Under the pieces are notes generated by a model that was not told where the DNA came from, searched no databases, and saw only the letters and a list, made by a program, of their open reading frames with translations. The position numbers and the translations under genes were made by a program. Of a stretch of DNA of 61,289 nt, positions 49,945 through 57,833 are shown in pieces (position 1 is the first letter of the stretch; each line of letters opens with the position of its first letter). Origin of the DNA: Gemmatimonadota bacterium (GTDB lineage: Bacteria; Gemmatimonadota; Gemmatimonadetes; Gemmatimonadales; GWC2-71-9); NCBI GenBank assembly GCA_003222135.1, contig QHUM01000049.1:1-61289 (forward strand). The letters are read 5' to 3'.

Positions 49945-51684
49945 GTGACCGTATCCACTCTGCTCGTCGTCCTCGTCGTGCAGCGCGCCGCGGCGGGCGC
50001 GTCGGAGGACCAATGGCCCATGCCCGCCAAGGACTACGCCGCCACACGCTACAGCGCCCTGGCGCAGATCACCGTGGGAAACGCCAAAGGGCTCCGCGCG
50101 GTGTGGAGCTTCTCCACCGGCGTCCTCGCGGGGCATGAGGGACAACCGTTGGTCGTGCACCAGACGATGTACGTCGTCACCCCCTACCCGAACGTCCTCT
50201 ACGCGTTCGACCTCTCGCAGGAGGGCTACCCGCTGAAATGGAAGTACCGCCCGAACGTCGACCCGGCGGCGATCGGTATGGCGTGCTGCGACGTCGTGAA
50301 CCGCGGGGCGTTCTTCGCGAACGACCGGATCGTCTACAACCTGCTCGACGGGCATACGGTGGCGATCGCCGCCGCCACGGGTCGGGAGATCTGGAATACC
50401 AAGGTCGCCGACGTGCGGCAGGGCGAGACGACCCCGATGGCGCCCTTCGTCGTCGGCGACCGGGTCATCGTGGGGACCGCCGGCGGCGAGTACGGCGTGC
50501 GCGGCTGGGTGAAGGGGCTCGACTTGGCGACCGGCCGCGTCGTCTGGACGGCCTACAATGCCGGCCCCGACGCCGAGATCCTGGCGCGGCCCGAGACGTT
50601 CCGACCGTTTTATGACAAAGGCTCTGGGCTAGGGCAGACCACGTGGCCGCCGGATGGGTGGAAGCACGGCGGCGCGCCCGTCTGGGGATGGCTCTCCTAC
50701 GATGCGGCGTTGGACCTCTTCTACTACGGCACCGGTAACCCGGCGCCCTACAACGCCGACCAGCGCTTGGGGGACAACAAATGGGCGACGAGCGTCCTGG
50801 CGCGCCGCCCCGGCGACGGCACCCTGGTGTGGGCGTATCAGTTCACGCCGGCCGACAACTGGGACTATGATGCCGTGCAGGAGATGATTCTCGCGGAGCT
50901 GACCGTCCGGGGCCGCCGCCGCCGGGTGCTGGTACACTTCGACAAGAACGGCTTCGCCTACACGATCGATCGCGCTACGGGAGAGGTCCTGGTGGCGCAG
51001 CCGTACGTGACCGTGAATTGGGCGAAGCGAGTCGATCTCACGACCGGCCGCCCCGAGGTGGACTCGACGAAGCTCACGGGCGCGTCCCGCGGCAGCGTGC
51101 AGGACATCTGCCCGACGCTCGAAGGTGGCAAGAACCAGCAGCCCGCCGCGTACTCCCCGCGCACCGGTCTGTTCTACGTTCCCACGAACAACATGTGCAT
51201 GGATTATCACACCACGCCTGTCACGTATCTCGCCGGGACGCCGTTCATCGGCCTCAACGCCCCGTACAAGCCCGGCCCCGGCGGCAACCTGGGCGCCGTG
51301 ATCGCGTGGGACGCGGGGCTCGGGAAGAAGGTCTGGGAGATCAAGGAGAAGTACCCGGTCTGGAGCGGCGCGCTCGCTACCGCCGGCGGCGTGGTGTTCT
51401 ACGGGACGCTGGACGGCTGGTTCAAGGCAGTCGACGCGAAGACCGGCAGCGGGTTGTGGAAGTTCAAGGTCGGGTCCGGCGTCGTCGGCAACCCGATCAC
51501 GTTCACGGGCGCCGACGGCAAGCAGTACGTGGCGGTCTACGCGGGGCTGGGCGGTGATTGGGCCCTGTTGGCCGGCGACGTCCGCTCCGACGATCCCGCG
51601 GACGTGCGCCCGCCGGCGAGCTTCATGCCGGACCTGGCGCGGCACACCAGCCTGGGAGGGATTGTATGGCTATTCGCGCTGTAG
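49945..51684 (+). CDS. PQQ-dependent alcohol dehydrogenase, lanthanide-type active site
   Basis: A 579-residue exported quinoprotein alcohol dehydrogenase with eight W-type propeller motifs. Features: the vicinal disulfide in GMACCDVV (C114, C115), Glu in GTAGGEYGVRGW (E182), Asn in YYGTGNPAPYN (N265), and catalytic WDYD (D307) with an additional Asp two residues later (D309), the mark of lanthanide-dependent XoxF/ExaF-type enzymes instead of calcium-type MxaF (which has Ala there). GTG 49945 has gaggagggg upstream; the export signal is short and lacks a clear positive charge. The 3' end overlaps the cytochrome gene by 19 bp. Substrate unknown. Confidence 0.9.
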   Translation: MTVSTLLVVLVVQRAAAGASEDQWPMPAKDYAATRYSALAQITVGNAKGLRAVWSFSTGVLAGHEGQPLVVHQTMYVVTPYPNVLYAFDLSQEGYPLKWKYRPNVDPAAIGMACCDVVNRGAFFANDRIVYNLLDGHTVAIAAATGREIWNTKVADVRQGETTPMAPFVVGDRVIVGTAGGEYGVRGWVKGLDLATGRVVWTAYNAGPDAEILARPETFRPFYDKGSGLGQTTWPPDGWKHGGAPVWGWLSYDAALDLFYYGTGNPAPYNADQRLGDNKWATSVLARRPGDGTLVWAYQFTPADNWDYDAVQEMILAELTVRGRRRRVLVHFDKNGFAYTIDRATGEVLVAQPYVTVNWAKRVDLTTGRPEVDSTKLTGASRGSVQDICPTLEGGKNQQPAAYSPRTGLFYVPTNNMCMDYHTTPVTYLAGTPFIGLNAPYKPGPGGNLGAVIAWDAGLGKKVWEIKEKYPVWSGALATAGGVVFYGTLDGWFKAVDAKTGSGLWKFKVGSGVVGNPITFTGADGKQYVAVYAGLGGDWALLAGDVRSDDPADVRPPASFMPDLARHTSLGGIVWLFAL

Positions 51685-52097
51685 CCGCGGCCCCACTGAT
51701 CGCCCTGCTCGTGACGGCGGGGCAGCAGGCCATCCCGCCCGCGGTGCGCTACGAGCAGCACGTCTTTGCCGGCGGAGCTGCGCCGCTGGCCGGGACGCTC
51801 GAAAACCCATTCAAGGGCGATCGGCGATCGGTGGCGGACGGTGAGAAGCTCTTCAGCGCCTTCAACTGTGACGGCTGCCATTCCCTGGGCGCCACCGGGG
51901 GGCAGGGGCCGAGCCTCGCCGACGGGCGCTGGCGTTATGGCGGCGCCGACGGCGCGATCTTTCACTCGATCTATTACGGTCGGCCGCGCGGCATGCCGGC
52001 GTTCGGGGGCGTGCTGCCGCCCGACGCGATCTGGAAGCTCGTGACCTACTTGCAAGGCCTCGAGCCCGCGGCGGACCTGTCCACGACGTCGTGGTGA
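51666..52097 (+). CDS. Periplasmic c-type cytochrome
   Basis: A 143-residue cytochrome with an N-terminal signal peptide (about residues 1-22) and one haem site CDGCH (C68, C71, H72). A probable axial Met lies in RPRGMPAFGG. It overlaps the PQQ dehydrogenase gene and most likely takes electrons from that enzyme, in the manner of XoxG/MxaG-type partners. No terminator is obvious after it. Confidence 0.9.
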   Translation: MAIRAVAAAPLIALLVTAGQQAIPPAVRYEQHVFAGGAAPLAGTLENPFKGDRRSVADGEKLFSAFNCDGCHSLGATGGQGPSLADGRWRYGGADGAIFHSIYYGRPRGMPAFGGVLPPDAIWKLVTYLQGLEPAADLSTTSW

Positions 52098-52230
52098 CGC
52101 CGGGCACAGGGGCGGTGGGGTGCCGGGTGTTTCGAGGAGTCTAGGGATGCGGTAACTTGGTTCGGGGAACGGGGCGTGGCGGGACGACGTGGATGGCCGG
52201 GGCCGCTCTGAATCGAAGCGAGGGAGGCCG

Positions 52231-53502
52231 ATGATGACGCTACCTTGTACGCAACGGGACGGTCTGCCGCACGCGGTGTTCCTCAGGCGCCTCGCGGGGG
52301 CCCGCTCGGCGACGTCGGGCGACGCACGGCTCGGCAACGGGGCGTTTCTTGCGCTCCGTCTCGTCGACCGGCTCGGCCCCGGGCGCGGGGCGGCGCATGC
52401 GGACGTGTTTCGCTATCAGCACGCGGCCACCGAGCGCGCATGCCGCGAGCTCCCCGGTGACTGCACGGAGACGAGCCATCTCACGGGCGTCGTGCGGGCG
52501 GCGGCCGACGCCTTCCAGGAGCACGATGCACGCATCGTGGTGCCCGCGCTGTTCGCTTACGCGCACTATCTCGAGAACGAGCTGCGTCTCGAAGAGGCGC
52601 TCGATGTCCTGGCGTCCCTGCTCTGTGTCGCAGATGAACGACTCGGACAGCCAGACGCCATTGCGGCGCACCTGCGAGTCGCTCGCGTGAACCGCAAGTT
52701 GAACCGGTTTGCCGAAGCGGATGCGGCGTACAACATCGCCGGAGAGTTGGCTACAACGGTGGCCGACATCCACGGAGCTTTCCTGAGCCGAGTGGGGCGC
52801 GCCATCTCGGTTCAAGCGCGGGGGAATCTGGCGGCCGCCGAGCAGTCGTTACGCGAGATTGCGGCGGAAGCCCAGGGAGTTGAGGAACGTGAAATTCAAG
52901 CGCACGCAGAGCATGCCTTGGGCACGACGCTCTTGTTCCGAGGGCAGATCGCCGACGCCATCGTCCATGTGTGGCGCGGATTCGAGCTGTACGAAGACGA
53001 CGCGTCGCGTGTGAGAGCACTCGGAGACTTGGGCGCGATGCTGCTGACTGTCGGGGAGGTGACCGCCGCGGAACGCGCCTTAGTCGAGGTAGTGAGAAGG
53101 GGATCCGGGATGCAGGACGTCGTGTCCAATGCGGTGGTTGAGCTCATGCACTGCGCGTCCTTCAGAGGCGATCGGTTGGGATTCGAGCGATGGCGCGCGG
53201 CGTGTGAGACGCGGATCCCCACCATGCCGCCGAACATCCTGGCGGACTTCTATCTCAAGTCAGGGATTGGCCAGGCGCGGTTCGGGCGATTCCGCAGGGC
53301 GGCACGCCTGCTGGAGCAGGCGATTGAGGTCGCTGGGAAAGCCGGTATGCACGAACTGGTCTTCAGAAGTGAGCGGATTAGAGACGGGCTCCGCGACTGC
53401 CAACCGGGAGGCTGCTCCGTCCTGACGGCAGCCGCGGAACCGGGTGAATCCTGCGAGTCGGTACGAGAGGTTTCAACCTCGCTCGCGCAGCTGGGCGAGT
53501 GA
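52231..53502 (+). CDS. TPR-like helical-repeat protein, unknown function
   Basis: A 423-residue cytoplasmic protein without signal peptide, mainly amphipathic helices in pairs reminiscent of tetratricopeptide repeats (RVNRKLNRFAEADAAYNIAGEL, RGNLAAAEQSLREIAAEA, GQARFGRFRRAARLLEQAIEVA). The first 100 residues have less regular structure. ATG 52231 (or 52234) follows a strong gggagg site; an ATG at 52189 would lie further upstream without one. TPR-type proteins of this form often accompany transcriptional regulators. The preceding 133 bp are non-coding without a clear promoter. Confidence 0.6.
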   Translation: MMTLPCTQRDGLPHAVFLRRLAGARSATSGDARLGNGAFLALRLVDRLGPGRGAAHADVFRYQHAATERACRELPGDCTETSHLTGVVRAAADAFQEHDARIVVPALFAYAHYLENELRLEEALDVLASLLCVADERLGQPDAIAAHLRVARVNRKLNRFAEADAAYNIAGELATTVADIHGAFLSRVGRAISVQARGNLAAAEQSLREIAAEAQGVEEREIQAHAEHALGTTLLFRGQIADAIVHVWRGFELYEDDASRVRALGDLGAMLLTVGEVTAAERALVEVVRRGSGMQDVVSNAVVELMHCASFRGDRLGFERWRAACETRIPTMPPNILADFYLKSGIGQARFGRFRRAARLLEQAIEVAGKAGMHELVFRSERIRDGLRDCQPGGCSVLTAAAEPGESCESVREVSTSLAQLGE

Positions 53503-53507
53503 GTGCC

Positions 53508-53639
53508 TCAGTGGCACACGTTGGGATTGTTCACGTCGCAGGTGAGCGGCTGCGGCGCGGTGGAATCGGCACACGCCGAGGCGACGAGCGCGAACGACAC
53601 GATGAGCAGTGCGAGCAGGGTGCGGGTTGGGCGCAACAT
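53508..53639 (-). CDS. 43-residue lipoprotein
   Basis: A small gene on the minus strand. The ATG at 53639 has ggagg 5 nt upstream; the stop is TGA at 53508-53510. The product starts with a clear lipoprotein signal peptide (MLRPTRTLLALLIVSFALVA, lipobox ASAC with Cys 23), and the mature part is only 21 residues long with two Cys (LTCDVNN and VCH at the C-terminus) that could form a disulfide. Small lipoproteins with an ACxDSTAP-type start are frequent in Gemmatimonadota-like genomes; no function is known. An overlapping plus-strand frame (53503-53688) lacks a ribosome site and is less likely. Confidence 0.75.
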   Translation of the reverse strand: MLRPTRTLLALLIVSFALVASACADSTAPQPLTCDVNNPNVCH

Positions 53640-53755
53640 ACGACCTCCAAGAGTTGAGTTACGGAGTGTACTTCGGGCGACACGCTAAACTGGGCGCTCG
53701 AGCGGATGTTTTTTAGGGCGTTTTCGCGGCATCGTGGGGTGGTTTTGCGACATTT

Positions 53756-54553
53756 ATGCTGGTTCTAGCCGCCGTCTCCGGGATTCAGTTTCACAAGCTG
53801 CGCCGCGCCGCCGCGGCGCGGTTCGCCGTGGTGCACGCGTCGACCTGGGATGCCGTCCTCTCCGCGATCCGCAGCCGCCCGGTGGAGCTGGCGGTGGTGG
53901 ATCCGTTGTTGACGGGAACGGCGAGCGACCGGGAGATCGAGCGGCTGCGAGTTCTGTTTCCGTCGCTGCCGCTCATCCTCTATACCAGCCTCACCCCGCA
54001 GACGGCTGCGGTGCTGCTCGCGCTCGGCCAACGCGGCATCCGACACGTGGTGTTCTCCCGCTACGACGATCACCCGCTGCATCTCCGCCATGTCTTGGCG
54101 CAGGAAGAGTCGCGCTCCGCGTCTCAACAATTGCTCGATCAGTTCGCCTGGGCCCTCTCGCCGTTGCCGAGCGAGCTGCGCTGGGTGCTCGAAGAAGTGC
54201 TGCGCTCGCCCGCGGAGGTCCAAACCGTCCAGCAGGTGGCGGCGCGCGCCCGGGTGGACCGGCGCACCTTCGAGCGCTGGTTCATGCGCGTGGGGCTGCC
54301 GTCGCCCCGGCATTTCCTCGCCGCCGCGCGCGTGCTCTACGCGCATCGCCTGCTCCAGGATCCCGGGTTCACGATCGAAGACGTTGCGATGCGTCTCGGC
54401 TACGCGCAAACCAAGACGCTGCAGCTGCACGCCCGCACCTATCTGGGACTCACCGCCGGTGAGATGCGCCTCACGCTCGCCCCCGAGGAAGCGCTCGAGC
54501 GTGTCGTGCACGACTTCTTCCCGACCCGTCAAGCGCAGGTTTCCGTCTCGTGA
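53756..54553 (+). CDS. AraC-type transcriptional regulator with degenerate receiver-like N-terminus
   Basis: A 265-residue protein. The C-terminal 100 residues are an AraC/XylS double helix-turn-helix (TVQQVAARARVDRRTFERWFM, then DPGFTIEDVAMRLGYAQTKTLQLHARTYLGLTAGEMR, here in parts). The N-terminal 120 residues look like a receiver fold (LAVVDPLLTG at the phospho-acceptor strand, LILYTSLT, GIRHVVFSRYDDHP) but lack the acidic pair, so phosphorylation is doubtful. Its stop overlaps the next gene, a receiver protein. The region before it (53640-53755) is T-rich with no clear promoter. Confidence 0.8.
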   Translation: MLVLAAVSGIQFHKLRRAAAARFAVVHASTWDAVLSAIRSRPVELAVVDPLLTGTASDREIERLRVLFPSLPLILYTSLTPQTAAVLLALGQRGIRHVVFSRYDDHPLHLRHVLAQEESRSASQQLLDQFAWALSPLPSELRWVLEEVLRSPAEVQTVQQVAARARVDRRTFERWFMRVGLPSPRHFLAAARVLYAHRLLQDPGFTIEDVAMRLGYAQTKTLQLHARTYLGLTAGEMRLTLAPEEALERVVHDFFPTRQAQVSVS

Positions 54554-54951
54554 GCGAGCCTCAGCGCACCGTGCTGATCGTCGACGACGAAGCGCCGCTG
54601 CGTCGGGTCCTCGAGCGCGCGCTCGAGCGGGAAGGCTATCGCGTGCTCGGCGCCGGCAGCGCCGAAACGGCCTACGAGCTGCTCTCCGCGGCCCCGGCGG
54701 ACGCGATCCTGCTCGACATCCGGCTCCCCACCATGTCGGGGCTGGCGCTGTTTCTCGCCATCGTCAACCGCTGGCCCGCGCTGGCGGGGCGCATCGCCAT
54801 CATGACTGGTGACGCGGAGGCCGACGAAGTGCGCACCTGGATCGAGCGCAACCCATGTGCCCTGTTGCGGAAGCCGTTCAACCTGCGCCAGATCTTCGAT
54901 TGGCTGGCCGCCGTGCTGGAAGCCCCGGGTCGCGAGAGCGGCAACGGCTGA
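54550..54951 (+). CDS. Single-domain response regulator
   Basis: A 133-residue CheY-like receiver with DDE (VLIVDDEAPLRR), the phospho-acceptor Asp in AILLDIRLPTMSGLALF, the Thr in IAIMTGDAEA and the Lys in LLRKPFNLRQIFDWL. No output domain. The GTG start overlaps the AraC gene's stop (GTGA), so the two are coupled; the pair may form a phosphorelay or interact directly. A cognate kinase is not adjacent. Confidence 0.85.
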   Translation: MSEPQRTVLIVDDEAPLRRVLERALEREGYRVLGAGSAETAYELLSAAPADAILLDIRLPTMSGLALFLAIVNRWPALAGRIAIMTGDAEADEVRTWIERNPCALLRKPFNLRQIFDWLAAVLEAPGRESGNG

Positions 54952-55010
54952 CGCGGCGCGACCATCGCGCGTAGCGTTGTCTCCTGTTCCCTCTTACCTT
55001 GCACTCGTTG

Positions 55011-55042
55011 TCCGTCTATCCGTCTGTCCGTCTACCCGTCTA
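55011..55042 (+). repeat. Four tandem 8-bp repeats upstream of tRNA-Pro
   Basis: tccgtcta, tccgtctg, tccgtcta and cccgtcta run head to tail and end 6 bp before the tRNA gene. The same unit occurs at 39806-39835. It occupies the expected promoter region of the tRNA; no clean -35/-10 pair is seen in it. Confidence 0.8.
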
Positions 55043-55048
55043 GCATTT

Positions 55049-55122
55049 CGGGGCGTAGCGCAGTCCGGTAGCGCGTCTGGTTTGGGACCAGAAGGTCCCG
55101 GGTTCGAATCCCGGCGCCCCGA
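55049..55122 (+). tRNA. tRNA-Pro (anticodon UGG, 55083-55085)
   Basis: A 74-nt cloverleaf: acceptor cggggcg (55049-55055) pairs with cgccccg (55115-55121), anticodon stem tctgg/ccaga with loop tttggga reading UGG, T arm ccggg-ttcgaat-cccgg, discriminator A. The 3' CCA is not encoded, unlike the tRNA-Sec here. A terminator follows 14 bp later. Confidence 0.95.
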
Positions 55123-55136
55123 CCTCTTGAAGATCA

Positions 55137-55171
55137 GCCCCGCAACGATCGCTTGCGGGGCTTCTTCTTTG
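55137..55171 (+). terminator. Intrinsic terminator of tRNA-Pro
   Basis: Perfect 9-bp stem gccccgcaa (55137-55145) with ttgcggggc (55153-55161), 7-nt loop, followed by a T-rich tract (ttcttcttt). Confidence 0.85.
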
Positions 55172-55243
55172 TTGTCCTCGATGTTACCACTCCGGTCAGG
55201 AGTGTCCGCTGCTACCGGTCCCAACCTCGCTTCGGAGAAAACG

Positions 55244-55693
55244 ATGAAGCAGCTACTGACGGCGCTGTCGCTTGCGGTGTGTGCGCGCGCCCTGGTCGCC
55301 CAGGGTGCGCCGCCCCAGGTTGCCCCCGACCAGCCGTATGTCATGGAGTACTACTACAAAGTGCAGTGGGGACACCAGCAGGAGTTTTTGCAGCTATTCC
55401 TCAAGAACCACTACCCCCTGCTGAAGCGGAGCGTGGAGAGCGGCCGCATGGTGTCCGTGAAAATTGAAACGCCGGCGAACCACATGACCGAAGACGCGCG
55501 CTGGGATTATCGCGTCACCATCCGATTCAAGAACTCGACGCTGGCAACCACCGCCAACCCTCAGGAAGAATCCTGGATCAGTCAGCTCTGGCCCGACCAG
55601 GCCGGCTACAAACGCGAGGAGCAGCGCCGGTTCGAGATCCTGCTCGCGCACTGGGATCTGCCGGTCACGGATATCACGCCGGCCAGGCAATAG
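55244..55693 (+). CDS. Secreted protein of unknown function
   Basis: A 149-residue protein with a signal peptide (MKQLLTALSLAVCARALVAQ, cleavage near residue 20). The mature part begins PDQPYVMEYYYKVQWGHQQEF, which suggests a small alpha/beta dimeric alpha-beta barrel-like fold with the pattern of repeated WG/EF segments, and it is rich in aromatic and charged residues. No family is recognised with confidence. The ATG has ggag 8 nt upstream. It lies after the tRNA-Pro terminator and converges on the acyltransferase gene with a 20-bp overlap. Confidence 0.65.
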   Translation: MKQLLTALSLAVCARALVAQGAPPQVAPDQPYVMEYYYKVQWGHQQEFLQLFLKNHYPLLKRSVESGRMVSVKIETPANHMTEDARWDYRVTIRFKNSTLATTANPQEESWISQLWPDQAGYKREEQRRFEILLAHWDLPVTDITPARQ

Positions 55694-56750
55694 TTCGGTC
55701 AGTCGGCGACGACAGCGTCGTCCCGTCCGCCCGCTGGGGAAACCACCGATCGGCGAGCCGCGTCCCGTAACGGATGAGCGGCGCTTCCAGTGTGTGGTAC
55801 AGCAATACCGGCAGGCTGACGAGCAGCACTAGGAACACCGCCCATCGTCCTGCCAGCGGGAGCGCGCCGAGCCGGACGAACGCCAACCACAGCGCGAAGA
55901 CGTGTGTCAGATAAGTCCCGTAGGAATACTTGGCCAGCTCGTGCGCCGCACCGCGCACCCAGGTATGGCGCAGCTCCCGGAAGTGAGGCAGGGCTAAGCC
56001 CGCGAGCAGGCACAGCACCCACCCGTGATCGTAGGGCCGTGAAAACCGGTACGCCGCCCACAGCGCCCCCAGAAACACGGGCCATGCCCAGGACGGCCAG
56101 CTCCGCCGCGTGGTGCCCGTCAGGTGGTACGCGATGATACCGGGAAGGAACGTGGGCACGAACTGGCCCAGGTCGAGGCGATCGCTGATCAGCGGTTGCA
56201 CCAGCGCGAGCCCCAGCGCCGCAACCCACAGCCCGAGCAACGGTCGCACCGATGTGGTGCGGTGAGCCAGCAGAAACAGGAACGGGAGCAGCACGTACAT
56301 CTGCATCTCGAGCGGCAGGCTCCAGAGCTGTCCGGCGATGGACGGGGTGTACGTCAGGTTCTGCACCAACAGGAGATTGGCGAGCAGCCCCCGAACTCCC
56401 AGGTCGACGTAGTGGATGCTCCAGACGCCGATGTCTGCAGCCGGAATCTTGAAGGTGAAAACCGTCAGTACGAGTAGGATGCTGAGGGGATAGATTCGGA
56501 AGCAGCGCCGCACGAGGAAGTGGCCGAGCAGGTCGCTCCATCGCTCTCCTCGGTATCGTCGCGCGAGCGACTGCGTCAGCACGAGACTCGTGTGCACGAA
56601 GAAGAGCAGCACGGCGAACCGCCCCATACGCAGCAGCGGGCTGCCCGGGGGGATGACGCTGAGAAACCCCAGCACATGCACGGAGACGACGGCGATCAAT
56701 GCGATCGCGCGCAACAGGTCGAGATTCGCCGAATCGCGGTCGCGGCGCAT
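55674..56750 (-). CDS. Acyltransferase 3 (OafA/NodX-type) membrane protein
   Basis: A 358-residue integral membrane protein of the acyltransferase 3 family, which O-acylates surface glycans or other substrates. Family landmarks: DLLRAIALIAVVSVHVLGF with the essential His, RFAVLLFFVHTSLVLTQS, RRCFRIYPLSILLVL with RxxRIYP, and LWSLPLEMQMYVLLPF with the W-S-L-x-x-E motif. About ten helices follow. ATG 56750 (MRRDRDSANLD) is chosen because the family usually starts just before this domain; the open frame extends to 56945. Confidence 0.85.
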   Translation of the reverse strand: MRRDRDSANLDLLRAIALIAVVSVHVLGFLSVIPPGSPLLRMGRFAVLLFFVHTSLVLTQSLARRYRGERWSDLLGHFLVRRCFRIYPLSILLVLTVFTFKIPAADIGVWSIHYVDLGVRGLLANLLLVQNLTYTPSIAGQLWSLPLEMQMYVLLPFLFLLAHRTTSVRPLLGLWVAALGLALVQPLISDRLDLGQFVPTFLPGIIAYHLTGTTRRSWPSWAWPVFLGALWAAYRFSRPYDHGWVLCLLAGLALPHFRELRHTWVRGAAHELAKYSYGTYLTHVFALWLAFVRLGALPLAGRWAVFLVLLVSLPVLLYHTLEAPLIRYGTRLADRWFPQRADGTTLSSPTDRTIAWPA

Positions 56751-56911
56751 TTGGGCGCCCACGCTGCGACCGGCGGACAAGACCGGCGAACGTCGCGGCG
56801 CGGCTCTAACCTGTTCAGTTCGTGCAGTCACTGCTCCCCCGGTTACGGATGTGCGGCTGTGACTTAGCGAGTTCCGTGCCAAGGGGTTAGCGGCGGGCAC
56901 GCATCCCTCAC

Positions 56912-56964
56912 CTGAGGCGTTTCCACCGACGCGACCGCGCGACATCCACCGGCGCGCCTCAGGA
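56912..56964. other. Inverted repeat in a 278-bp non-coding stretch (56751-57028)
   Basis: cctgaggcg (56912-56920) is complementary to cgcctcagg (56956-56964). The rest of this stretch between the leftward acyltransferase and the next plus-strand gene shows no other gene, and no clean promoter was found. The repeat could be part of a leader structure or a regulator site. Confidence 0.4.
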
Positions 56965-57028
56965 GGCGGGAACCGCGCCGCGCGGAATCGGGTTACCTAT
57001 GGTTGCAACGCAACGAGGGACGGTGCAC

Positions 57029-57208
57029 ATGCGCACGAGAATCAATCGCCGGGCGCCGCAGCGAACGGGGCGACGCGGATGCAAGCATCCGGTGCGGTAC
57101 GAGACGGACTGGCTGGGTCGAACCTACGCGGGATGTCCGCTCTGCGGACGTTGGACGCGCCTGAAAACGGTAGTGGCACGGCCCGACGGCAAGCGACTCG
57201 CCGCCTGA
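57029..57208 (+). CDS. Small basic protein with Cys/His metal-binding motif
   Basis: A 59-residue basic protein (many Arg and Lys) with CKHP near the start and CPLCGRW later (CxxC), a possible small zinc-binding motif. Function unknown. ATG 57029 is chosen because gaggga lies 8 nt upstream; a start at 56999 would give ten more residues. It sits alone between two unrelated genes. Short length and no recognised family keep this tentative. Confidence 0.45.
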   Translation: MRTRINRRAPQRTGRRGCKHPVRYETDWLGRTYAGCPLCGRWTRLKTVVARPDGKRLAA

Positions 57209-57278
57209 TGCGCAGAGCACCCAATTGCTTTCATGGGGTTATCGAGTAGCATAAGGGACACGCTGCTGGGGAGGCCCG

Positions 57279-57821
57279 ATGAAGCGGGCGGCGGCAGTCG
57301 GGACGTTGTGCTTCGCAGTGGTGCTGGCGGCATGCGGTGCATCCCGCATCGTCCTCACCGTTGACGTGCTGAGCTTCCTGCGGTCGGACAGCCTCGACGC
57401 GTTCTCCTTCGGCGTCCGCGGCGGCGTGCCCCAGACGGACTTCACGGCGGCACGGCTGTTCTCACTCCCATCGCGGTTCGGGCCGGGTAGGGTGGACTCG
57501 GTTGCGGTGACCGCCGGCGCGATCCTCGAGAGCACCCAGGGCGGCGGGACCGTCGCTCTCGACGTGTTCTTCGCCAAGGACGAGGCCAGTCTCTTCACCG
57601 GCCAGCCTTACGTCAGCGCCCATGCCACCGTGTCGGGCGTGCAGACCGATACCCTGCTGCCACCGACGACGCGGTCGGTGAACGACACCGTCTTCAATAC
57701 ACCCGACGTGTGGGTGGGTGTTCGCGCCCGCGTCGCGACCGATCCCGGCCCGGACCTGGTCGGCCGGCTAGCGGTGACCGTGCTCCAGCTGCGGGTCGTA
57801 ATGCACGACCAAGGCTTCTGA
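57279..57821 (+). CDS. Putative lipoprotein of unknown function
   Basis: A 180-residue lipoprotein: MKRAAAVGTLCFAVVLAAC with lipobox LAAC and lipidated Cys 19. The mature part has beta-strand character (VDSVAVTAGAILE, GGTVALDVFFAKDEASL, RLAVTVLQLRVVM) and no recognised domain. A strong ggggagg site lies 5 nt before the ATG, and a TAGCAT/CATAAG -10-like sequence lies about 25 bp further upstream. It converges on the ALDH16 gene, ending 12 bp before it. Confidence 0.7.
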   Translation: MKRAAAVGTLCFAVVLAACGASRIVLTVDVLSFLRSDSLDAFSFGVRGGVPQTDFTAARLFSLPSRFGPGRVDSVAVTAGAILESTQGGGTVALDVFFAKDEASLFTGQPYVSAHATVSGVQTDTLLPPTTRSVNDTVFNTPDVWVGVRARVATDPGPDLVGRLAVTVLQLRVVMHDQGF

Positions 57822-57833
57822 GTCCACAGCCGA

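Noticed and set aside
53503..53688. Plus-strand 61-codon ORF
   Set aside because: No ribosome site or domain; the minus strand at the same place encodes a lipoprotein with a clear lipobox and ggagg site.
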